Of a DNA stretch of 32,630 nucleotides, positions 26,681 through 32,630 are shown in pieces; the first letter of the stretch is position 1; each line of letters starts with the position of its first letter. A program made the position numbers and the translations under genes. The stretch is from a virus: positions 1 through 32,630 of IMG/VR virus record IMGVR_UViG_3300021197_001630; one strand, 5' to 3'. Below the pieces are notes generated by a model. The model did not search any database. It was not told where the DNA came from and was given only the letters and a program-made list of their open reading frames with translations.

Positions 26681-26688
26681 TATTTATA
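26681..26688 (+). promoter_or_regulatory. TATTTATA octamer, candidate late promoter
   Basis: Exact octamer 39 bases before the ATG of the T9SS-type protein, in the gap that ends the replication block. It suggests the downstream exported-protein block is transcribed late. Confidence 0.55.
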
Positions 26689-26726
26689 AGAAAGGTAACA
26701 TTAACCTAATTATCCTATAAATTACA

Positions 26727-28670
26727 ATGAAGTCGTTTCTTAGTATATTCTCTTTAATATTATTATGCTCGTTTAATGTTTTAGCACAAACATCAGGCAA
26801 TGGAGGAAGTACACCGTGGGTAGTACTTACTAACCAATACCAAACATCTCCGTTTAACGATACTACTAAAGTACCGGTTTATTATGATGGAACTAACTAC
26901 AGTGGTAAAGTAACTTCGTTACAATTTAAAATTGATTACGATGGAGTTACTTTCGATAGTTTATTTTCTATTACAAGCAAACTATCAGGAGACTATACCT
27001 TATCTTATAATGAAAATAAAACTAATGATGAGGTACTAATTAGTATAGTATATACAGGAAGTTCAACGACTACAACCTTTCCCGATACATCTATCATAGT
27101 ACTAAATTTTGACCACGTACCTGTCAAGTTACTTTACTCTAATGAACAGAATATAACAGCATTTACTTTTGCCGGATATACAGCAGCTGGTTCAAATGCT
27201 AATGGTACTGATATCTCTATAGGAACCCATTCTCACGGTGGAGCTGTTGATATACCGCATAGAAAATTTAGTGGGAATATACTAGAGTACGGTACTAGTA
27301 AAGGCCTTTCAGGGATGGAATACCAGTTATATAGAAACAACTCTTTAATTACTACTGTATTAGGTGGTAGCGCAACTACTACTAATAGTTCCGGATATTA
27401 CGAAATGGTATATTATGAACACTATTACGGTGCTATAAATAATAGTTCAACTGATTTTGATTTTTTATTTAAATCTGAACCTATAGATAGTGATGGAGGC
27501 ATTTCGACTGCTGATTCATATAAGCTATTACTAGCTGCAAATAATAAGTTACAGCTAAATGCATACCAAAGGCTGTCAGCAGACGTTAACCACTCTCATA
27601 CATTTTCGATTGCTGACTCCTACGTACTGTATAGCTACAATGCAGGAGCCTATTCTAACTGGACCGGTTTCGGAGCCGGAGGTTATAGAGACGTAATGTT
27701 TATAAAACCTGAAGACGTAAAGTATTTAAATGATGATAGTACAACGACTACTTCGGTTGGTGTTGGACCATTAGGTTTTTCGCCTCAAGAAACTAATTGG
27801 ACTTATGACCTAAATGCTTACAACGGTATAACTGATCTTACAGAGAATTTTTACGTAGTAGTAATGGGGGATGTAAATCTTACTTCATTAGGAGGCAATA
27901 GTATTTCACCTAAAATAGTTCCTTCCACTATCGGAAATACAAACAATATCAATACCTCTATCCTTGCCCAGTTACCAGATCAAAACGTTACTACTGGAGA
28001 TGAATTTTTAGTTGATTTAACTTTGTTCACAGACGGAGTAGATGTTCATTCATTCGACTTTGAATTAAAATATGATCCAGAGGTACTAGATTTTATAGAA
28101 GCATCAACACCCTACCTACCTAACGCTTGGCAACTTTACTTTAATACTGATAGCTTAGGTTTTATATCCTACGGTGGTTTAGATGCAAGTACTGGGGACT
28201 ATCCTATAAGAACTCAAGATGCAGAAACTATATTAGAATTTAAATTTAGAGCTAAACAAGTAACCGGAATCGGAGAAACACCTATAGAATTTGGAGATAA
28301 CTACAATACCGGAGATAGAAGAGGTGATGACTTAAAAACTATCGTTTATAATGGCAAAGTCTACTTACATGTTATAAGCCCAGTCTTAGACCCAATAGAC
28401 TATCCTGAAGGGTTTAAATTAGACCAAAACTACCCAAACCCATTTAACCCAGGAACTAAAATAGGATTTACAATAGTTAATCCTCAGATAGTTACTATTG
28501 ATGTTTACACATTAGACGGCAGGTATGTAGATACAATCTTTAATAAATTAGTAGGTACTGGTTACCATGAAACTTATTTCGATGCTACTAATTTGCCTTC
28601 CGGAATTTATTTTTATAAATTAAACACTACTACTGGTAGTATAACCAAAAAAATGACGTTAATAAAATAA
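26727..28670 (+). CDS. Secreted modular protein with T9SS sorting domain
   Basis: 647 residues. Signal peptide at 1-20 (KSFLSIFSLILLCSFNVLAQ). Residues ~45-180 are cohesin-like beta, ~181-230 a Cna-B/CarboxypepD-reg-like repeat (SGNILEYGT, NSSGYYEM). Dockerin-like calcium loops occur at ~253-270 (DSDGGISTADSYKLL) and ~286-303 (DVNHSHTFSIADSYVL), with a partial one at ~381. A second cohesin-like domain spans ~413-548 (FDFELKYDPEVLDFI). Residues 565-647 are a type A T9SS sorting domain: LDQNYPNPFNPGTKIGF, VYTLDGRYVD, FDATNLPSGIYFYKL, KKMTLIK. The product should cross the inner membrane by Sec and the outer membrane by the host T9SS, then be anchored or released at the surface. No catalytic domain seen; adhesion, masking or receptor modification are guesses. 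It lies in a phage operon with codon use like its neighbours, so it is phage-borne. Confidence 0.85.
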   Translation: MKSFLSIFSLILLCSFNVLAQTSGNGGSTPWVVLTNQYQTSPFNDTTKVPVYYDGTNYSGKVTSLQFKIDYDGVTFDSLFSITSKLSGDYTLSYNENKTNDEVLISIVYTGSSTTTTFPDTSIIVLNFDHVPVKLLYSNEQNITAFTFAGYTAAGSNANGTDISIGTHSHGGAVDIPHRKFSGNILEYGTSKGLSGMEYQLYRNNSLITTVLGGSATTTNSSGYYEMVYYEHYYGAINNSSTDFDFLFKSEPIDSDGGISTADSYKLLLAANNKLQLNAYQRLSADVNHSHTFSIADSYVLYSYNAGAYSNWTGFGAGGYRDVMFIKPEDVKYLNDDSTTTTSVGVGPLGFSPQETNWTYDLNAYNGITDLTENFYVVVMGDVNLTSLGGNSISPKIVPSTIGNTNNINTSILAQLPDQNVTTGDEFLVDLTLFTDGVDVHSFDFELKYDPEVLDFIEASTPYLPNAWQLYFNTDSLGFISYGGLDASTGDYPIRTQDAETILEFKFRAKQVTGIGETPIEFGDNYNTGDRRGDDLKTIVYNGKVYLHVISPVLDPIDYPEGFKLDQNYPNPFNPGTKIGFTIVNPQIVTIDVYTLDGRYVDTIFNKLVGTGYHETYFDATNLPSGIYFYKLNTTTGSITKKMTLIK

Positions 28671-28675
28671 AAGCT

Positions 28676-28987
28676 ATGAGCGAACAAGAACAACCACTAA
28701 ACTCAGGTTTCAAGGACCTACTTAATGCTACAATGAGCCGCCGTTGGGCTATAACTTTAACAGTACTTATTACCTTTATGCTACTAGCATTAGGTATACT
28801 TCTTTCTATTAGAACTGAGGCAACCGTTTCCGGGGAGTGGAAAGAGTTACTATTATTAATGCTTGGTGCCTTAATTGGTTCGTACGGTAAAATAATAGAT
28901 TATTGGTTCTCTGATACTGATAAAGATAAAATGCTTGTTCAAAAAATGGATGAAGAAGACGGAGTTTCACTTTCAGACACTATGTAA
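28676..28987 (+). CDS. Holin-like small membrane protein
   Basis: The 103-residue product has a charged amino end followed by two predicted membrane helices (about 24-45 and 56-75, WAITLTVLITFMLLALGILL and LLLLMLGALIGSYG), then GKIIDYWFSDTDKDKM and an acidic tail. Small two-helix proteins with a GxYGKxxDYWF-like junction are common in marine phages and usually called holins. Start five bases after the T9SS-type gene, three bases before the secreted nuclease. No endolysin gene is recognisable beside it. Holin is the best reading, but a generic membrane protein cannot be excluded. Confidence 0.6.
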   Translation: MSEQEQPLNSGFKDLLNATMSRRWAITLTVLITFMLLALGILLSIRTEATVSGEWKELLLLMLGALIGSYGKIIDYWFSDTDKDKMLVQKMDEEDGVSLSDTM

Positions 28988-28990
28988 ATT

Positions 28991-29575
28991 ATGAAAAAAT
29001 TAATTATAATTTTTATATTAATGCTTCCTTCGACCATTTTTGGTCAGGAAGTTAAGATTGTTGAAACTGATTTATTTACAATTGGATATTCCGAACAACT
29101 ACAACAACCAGTTTGGGCTGAATATGTTGTAAAATGTCCTAACGGTACGGCTAGTAGATCTGGAATGGACTTCTATGAAGATAAAGAAATCTTTACTTCG
29201 GACGATGACGACTATAAAGGTAACGTATGGGATAAAGGGCATATGGCTCCTGCAGCAGCTTTTTCTTGCACCAGAGAGATGCTTAGAGAAACTTTTACTT
29301 TTCTTAATTCTGCCTTACAGCACCAAAGTCTTAATAGAGGAGTCTGGAACAGATTAGAAGCTTTTGAAAGAGACTTAGCTAACTTCTATGAGGTAAGCGT
29401 ATACATAGCTGTAATCTTTGACGAAGATTCCGAAGTTTTAACTACTGGTGCAACCGTACCCTCTGGTTTTAGAAAAACTATATATTTTGATGATAATACA
29501 GTTGTGTTTGAATTTCCAAACGAACAAATATCCGGCAAACGTTGGATTGACTTCAAATTAGATAACTTTAACTAA
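28991..29575 (+). CDS. Secreted DNA/RNA non-specific endonuclease (NUC family)
   Basis: 194 residues. A signal peptide ends near residue 19 (KKLIIIFILMLPSTIFGQ), so the mature enzyme is extracytoplasmic. The beta-beta-alpha-metal site is complete: WDKGHMAPAA (81-88, His84 as base; the usual DRGH is DKGH) and FLNSALQHQSLNRGVWNRLE with N106, N115 (metal ligand) and E123. Spacing matches Serratia nuclease (H89, N119, E127). Expected to cut single- and double-stranded DNA and RNA with Mg2+. Shorter than Serratia nuclease (245 mature), close to small NUC members. It lies in the exported-protein block. Possible uses: degrading released or incoming DNA outside the inner membrane, or nucleotide scavenging; the sequence does not decide. 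Confidence 0.9.
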   Translation: MKKLIIIFILMLPSTIFGQEVKIVETDLFTIGYSEQLQQPVWAEYVVKCPNGTASRSGMDFYEDKEIFTSDDDDYKGNVWDKGHMAPAAAFSCTREMLRETFTFLNSALQHQSLNRGVWNRLEAFERDLANFYEVSVYIAVIFDEDSEVLTTGATVPSGFRKTIYFDDNTVVFEFPNEQISGKRWIDFKLDNFN

Positions 29576-29582
29576 TAAAAAA

Positions 29583-29909
29583 ATGAGCGAAGAAAAACAG
29601 GAAGGTTTCCTTTCACAAATTAAAACTCAAATTGTAGCCGGGGTTGGTATTGTACTAGCCGGACTAGGTACTGCTTTTGTAGACGAAATCAAATCCTTTG
29701 TAGGAATCGAAGACGAAGCAGCAATAGAAGCACCAGCTGTTAATGCTGAACAGAACGTTAACGTAGAAGGTCCAACTATTAACCTTACTATACCTCAAGC
29801 AGCTCCTATTCAAACTATAATAAAAGAAGTTAAAGCCGAGCCTGAGACTGTAAAAGTTGAAGAGCCTACTGCCACAGATAGATTACTAAGATACAAAAAG
29901 AAAAACTAA
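29583..29909 (+). CDS. Small membrane-anchored protein, unknown
   Basis: 108 residues: one likely membrane helix near 14-33 (IKTQIVAGVGIVLAGLGTAF), then an acidic, Val/Pro-rich region (VNVEGPTINLTIPQAAPIQ, EVKAEPETVKVEEP) and a basic end (RLLRYKKKN). The layout, an anchor plus an extended periplasmic or cytoplasmic arm, would fit a spanin-like or scaffold role, but no family is recognised. A leader of seven A residues precedes the ATG; its stop overlaps the next ATG by one base (TAATG). Confidence 0.55.
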   Translation: MSEEKQEGFLSQIKTQIVAGVGIVLAGLGTAFVDEIKSFVGIEDEAAIEAPAVNAEQNVNVEGPTINLTIPQAAPIQTIIKEVKAEPETVKVEEPTATDRLLRYKKKN

Positions 29910-30154
29910 TGAAATTACCAAATATACCTTACTACATCGAACACGGCCTGATTGCTTTAGGGATTACTGTTCTAGCCTTTTTAATTCCTAACTTTGCAAT
30001 AGTATCTGCAGGGTTCTTTTTCTACCTTGGTAGAGAAATTAGAGACTTAGAAAAACTACATGACTGGGATATGGAAGGTTTTGATTGGCCTGGAATGTTG
30101 TGGCCAGTTTATGTTACTGTAGCTCTTTGGATTCTAACTTTTATATTTCTATAA
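29909..30154 (+). CDS. Small integral membrane protein, unknown
   Basis: 81 residues with two or three hydrophobic segments: about 12-41 (HGLIALGITVLAFLIPNFAIVSAGFFFYL, possibly a hairpin) and 62-80 (WPVYVTVALWILTFIFL). Between them a charged GREIRDLEKLHDW loop. Translation is coupled by one-base overlap with the gene before, and the stop lies one base from the CsgG-like gene. Similar small proteins with FYxGREIRD-type loops are seen in marine phage genomes; function unknown. A holin or antiholin role is possible given context. Confidence 0.55.
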   Translation: MKLPNIPYYIEHGLIALGITVLAFLIPNFAIVSAGFFFYLGREIRDLEKLHDWDMEGFDWPGMLWPVYVTVALWILTFIFL

Positions 30155-30155
30155 C

Positions 30156-30848
30156 ATGAATAAATTTATACTTTTCTTTACAGGCGTTTTTCTTTTAGTT
30201 ACTGGCTGTTCTTCTTCTGTATTAGTTGAAGATTTTCAAGCAGGATATGAAGAGCAAAAATCAATCTACGACATAGAGTATAATACCGGAGAAAGAACTC
30301 CTATTCAATTAGCTAATCTTTCAGTTACTAAAGAGATAATAGAGCAGTACCCAGAACTTGGAGACAAAAGAGTAGGTTTAGGATTAACTAACCGTATTCT
30401 TGAAAACTTTGAAGAGACTGGTTTCTTTAGATATACAGAAGAGAAAGAAGATATACTAAACCAAATGATAGATAAATGGGAACTATCAGATGCCGGTTTA
30501 GCTACTGATGGTACTGAAATTAATACAGGTACTTTAGTACTTCCTAAGTACTTTGTGTATGCCGAACTTTACGAATTCTCTGTATCAACAGAAGAAGTAG
30601 TAGACAAGTTTAATACTATAACCCGTAATACTACAAGAGTTGGCTTCCAAATTAGACTTGTAAGCGTAGAAAACGGAGAATACATTATAGCATCAGGCTT
30701 AGGAGAATCAACTCAAACCGGCTTAGGATTTTTATCTAGTCCAGAAATGAACTTTAATCAATCCACCGTAGGTATAAGTACTCAAAAGTCTCTTGAAACT
30801 GCTACTGTTACTCTTATACGCCGTGCTCAAAGGAGAGGCTGGCTGTAA
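30156..30848 (+). CDS. CsgG-like outer-membrane lipoprotein
   Basis: 230 residues. Lipoprotein signal with lipobox VTGC (Cys18). The body matches the CsgG/curli-secretion-channel plan: LANLSVTKEIIEQYPELGDKRVG, GLTNRILENFEETGFFRYTEE near 90-110, YVYAEL-like strand (YFVYAELYEFSV, ~149), FQIRLVSVENGEYIIASGLGES (~180-200) and a terminal helix with A..T.IRRAQ. CsgG forms a nonameric pore for curli export; this is shorter than E. coli CsgG (277). CsgG homologues have, to my knowledge, been seen in other marine phages without a known role. It is followed by a putative outer-membrane barrel gene, suggesting an outer-membrane complex. No CsgA/B curli subunit is present. Confidence 0.8.
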   Translation: MNKFILFFTGVFLLVTGCSSSVLVEDFQAGYEEQKSIYDIEYNTGERTPIQLANLSVTKEIIEQYPELGDKRVGLGLTNRILENFEETGFFRYTEEKEDILNQMIDKWELSDAGLATDGTEINTGTLVLPKYFVYAELYEFSVSTEEVVDKFNTITRNTTRVGFQIRLVSVENGEYIIASGLGESTQTGLGFLSSPEMNFNQSTVGISTQKSLETATVTLIRRAQRRGWL

Positions 30849-30853
30849 GAGGA

Positions 30854-31774
30854 ATGAAACGCCTCTTATTTATACTTACCTTATTACCGAGTTTCTGTTT
30901 TTCACAGACTACCCTTAAGTTTAACTATACTGAGGTTTGTAGTGAAGAGCAGAGACAGATGGTCGTAAATATAGATCCTAACTCCAATAGCTACTCTTTT
31001 TTCGGAGAAAATAAATCTTTTACATCTCAAGAAATAGCAGATGGTACACCATATGAATGGTTAAATACAGTTTATAAAAGATGGTCGGAGTATTACCCGT
31101 GTGCTGAGATTAGAAGTTTAGTCGCAGCTTCTACTAAAAGCTCTTCAGAAAGTTCTAAAGTAGATATAAATGCTCCGATAGTCGTAGTGCAATCAGATTT
31201 AGGGTACTTAAACTCTTTCTTTACAACTTCAGCCGGCTTCTCTAATACTAATTTACTAACAAACGAATCTGAGGGGTATACTTTTAACGGTTCTACCTCA
31301 AGAGTCTTTGGTATTGGTTACTATAGAGTTACTCCTTTTGCAAATAATATTAAAGGAATAACTAATACTAATGTTATTCTTTTTGAAAACGACTTTTTGG
31401 GGAGTTTATCAACAGGGTTAACTGTAAATAAAGGAGATTTATTTGCTTTTATTTTTAATGCATATATTTTTGGTAATTTAAACGGCTACGGATTCCAAGA
31501 CAGCTCTGTACTTTTAGGACTTAGTTATCCATTTTTTAAAACAAGAAATATAGATCTAACCGGTCTCCTTTTAACTTCATATACCTACAGAGTTAAAGTA
31601 TTTAAACTAGATTACTGGTTCGAGGATTACGTTTCTTTCTCACCATATATCAATTTGACATACCGCCTTACGCAGACGTTTGGACTTAACCTCTCCTACA
31701 CTAGTACTTTAAGAACAGATATTTATAAGAAAGATCAGTACGGTATATTACTTGGAGGTAGAGTATTTTTCTAA
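30854..31774 (+). CDS. Putative outer-membrane beta-barrel protein
   Basis: 306 residues. Signal peptide ~1-18 (KRLLFILTLLPSFCFSQ). An amino domain (20-90) has two cysteines that could pair, C29 in NYTEVCSEEQ and C83 in YYPCAEIRS. A Ser-rich linker leads to alternating hydrophobic/polar strands (GIGYYRVTPF, FLGSLSTGLTVNKGD, SVLLGLSYPFF, YINLTYRLTQTFGLNLSYTSTL) ending in GRVFF, with the terminal Phe typical of barrel proteins. A good AGAGGA ribosome-binding site lies in the two-gene junction. I recall the NYTExC amino domain next to CsgG-like genes in other marine phages, but cannot verify it. Likely partner of the CsgG-like protein; function unknown. Confidence 0.65.
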   Translation: MKRLLFILTLLPSFCFSQTTLKFNYTEVCSEEQRQMVVNIDPNSNSYSFFGENKSFTSQEIADGTPYEWLNTVYKRWSEYYPCAEIRSLVAASTKSSSESSKVDINAPIVVVQSDLGYLNSFFTTSAGFSNTNLLTNESEGYTFNGSTSRVFGIGYYRVTPFANNIKGITNTNVILFENDFLGSLSTGLTVNKGDLFAFIFNAYIFGNLNGYGFQDSSVLLGLSYPFFKTRNIDLTGLLLTSYTYRVKVFKLDYWFEDYVSFSPYINLTYRLTQTFGLNLSYTSTLRTDIYKKDQYGILLGGRVFF

Positions 31775-32244
31775 TGAAGCTTTTATTTTTTTTACAGGTA
31801 TTTACTGTTTGGGTAGCACCGGCAGAAAATAGTACTCATATACAGAACTTAAGTAATACTTTAGTTCAAAGAACTACTGCTTTAGTCGTAGAAGAGTATT
31901 TACAAGACATTGACGATTTTAGATTAGTTCAAGATAGATTTGAAGCTGATATTATAGTAACTCCGTCTTTTATAGGATATAGAAGACCTAATACTGATAT
32001 AAGCTTTTCAGTACTTCAAGTACAAGAAGAAGAAGTTTTTCTGACTATGAGGATAGAATTTTATTCTGTTAACTATTCTTTTTCTCAATCTTTAATTAGT
32101 CAGGCGTCTTTAGTTAGAAAGGCAGGTTCTAACTTTCTGGATATAGAAGACTCTCAAAACGATTTTGCTGAAAGTTCTGTCTTTAATTTAATAAAGAAAA
32201 CGATTAATACTTGTTTCCAAGACTTCGATTCGTTAATCTTTTAG
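31774..32244 (+). CDS. Exported protein of unknown function
   Basis: 156 residues. Short signal peptide ~1-17 (KLLFFLQVFTVWVAPA). The mature part has an early helix (LSNTLVQRTTALVVEEYLQD), FEADIIVTPSFIGYRRP, alternating strands and a late helix (FAESSVFNLIKKTINTCF). The helix-strand order, FEADIIVTPSF and helical end recall the periplasmic part of CsgG/LpoB-type proteins, but with no lipobox Cys; weak resemblance. Start overlaps the stop of the barrel gene by one base, so it belongs to the same unit. The 3' end overlaps the convergent minus-strand gene by 12 bases. Confidence 0.55.
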   Translation: MKLLFFLQVFTVWVAPAENSTHIQNLSNTLVQRTTALVVEEYLQDIDDFRLVQDRFEADIIVTPSFIGYRRPNTDISFSVLQVQEEEVFLTMRIEFYSVNYSFSQSLISQASLVRKAGSNFLDIEDSQNDFAESSVFNLIKKTINTCFQDFDSLIF

Positions 32245-32630
32245 TATCTCGGTCAAATCAATTAAGTTATAAGTTATTCCTATTCCAACAAAAGGAGTTA
32301 GTCCCTGAGAAGTAAATCCATACCCACCATGTAATCCTAAGCTTACTCTACTTGGAACTTTTCTCAAAAAATCCTTACCAGTTAATTTATTACCTCCTAT
32401 ATAAGTAATCTTTACAAAATCAGTTAACGGTAATACGTCTATTTCATAACCAGCAGATAAAGGTTTTAATTTAGTTGTTACATTAAGATTTACTCTAAAG
32501 TTTTTTATATTAAAAGTTTCTTCGTATGGCTCATTATTAACGTAATCCCACTTAAAAGAACTTATTGCTTGCAGCTCAAAAGCACCACCATTAAATTTTA
32601 CTACTTCATTTATTAGCAAATCGTAACTAT
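32233..32630 (-). CDS. Partial protein with barrel-like C-terminus (5' end outside)
   Basis: The frame is open to the window edge (upstream of a TTG at 32619 it continues SYDL), so the gene starts beyond 32630. The visible ~130 residues are beta-rich with FRVNLNVTTKLKPL, PSRVSLGLHGGYGFTSQGLTPFVGIGITYNLI. The last motif, GxxxGYGxTxxGLxPFVGIGIxYNL, is typical of small phage or prophage proteins in Bacteroidota that carry an amino-terminal membrane anchor, often near lysis genes; I know similar ones as DUF6808. It is the only minus-strand gene, converging on the + strand block. Spanin-like or envelope role is a guess. Confidence 0.6.
   Translation of the reverse strand, partial: SYDLLINEVVKFNGGAFELQAISSFKWDYVNNEPYEETFNIKNFRVNLNVTTKLKPLSAGYEIDVLPLTDFVKITYIGGNKLTGKDFLRKVPSRVSLGLHGGYGFTSQGLTPFVGIGITYNLIDLTEILKD

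Noticed and set aside
26727-28670. Idea that this region is bacterial chromosome flanking a prophage
   Set aside because: The exported-protein block is followed by holin-like and CsgG-like genes typical of phages, base composition does not change, and there is no integrase, tRNA or attachment site.
29175-29357. 60-residue + strand frame within the nuclease gene
   Set aside because: The nuclease frame carries the full catalytic motif; this one is a shadow.

Overview
The window is a 32.6 kb piece of an AT-rich genome of a contractile-tailed (myovirus-type) bacteriophage, apparently marine and only distantly T4-like. Tail fibre, sheath, tube, tape-measure and baseplate genes are followed by a T4-style replication and recombination block (gp32-like SSB, UvsX, FEN/RNase H exonuclease, DnaB/gp41 helicase) and a family A DNA polymerase. 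Every gene is on the + strand except a partial one at the right edge. Capsid, portal, terminase and primase genes are not seen and presumably lie outside the window.

The host is probably a member of the Bacteroidota/FCB group. One phage gene (26727-28670) ends in a type IX secretion system (T9SS) sorting domain, and many late genes start after A/C-rich leaders without a Shine-Dalgarno sequence. The sorting domain is of the NYPNPFNP type. I associate that type more with Ignavibacteria, Balneolota/Rhodothermota and Marinimicrobia-like lineages than with Flavobacteriia. This is inference from motif style, not a database result.

Layout. (1) 1-8986: the 3' end of a tail-fibre gene, a small conserved-looking protein, and a 2436-residue repeat-rich fibre that shares a 276 bp near-identical block with the first fibre. 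(2) 9068-20528: small coiled-coil protein, sheath, tube, a tail-assembly-chaperone-like gene with an apparent programmed frameshift on a T7 run, tape measure, and five baseplate-region genes. (3) 20572-26657: short family A polymerase lacking a recognisable proofreading site, a conserved unknown, SSB, UvsX, 5' nuclease and replicative helicase. (4) 26727-32244: a block dominated by exported or membrane proteins. It holds a T9SS-type modular surface protein, a holin-like protein, a secreted DNA/RNA non-specific endonuclease, two small membrane proteins, a CsgG-like lipoprotein, an outer-membrane barrel candidate and a further signal-peptide protein. (5) 32233-32630: a convergent partial gene on the minus strand.

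An exact TATTTATA octamer precedes most late transcription units (nine intergenic copies) and is the best candidate for the late promoter element. The most unusual part is region 4: five of its genes carry signal peptides and together suggest remodelling of, or secretion across, the outer membrane of an infected T9SS-bearing host. No tRNA, CRISPR array, integrase, attachment site or insertion sequence was recognised. No stretch over 300 bases lacks a gene.
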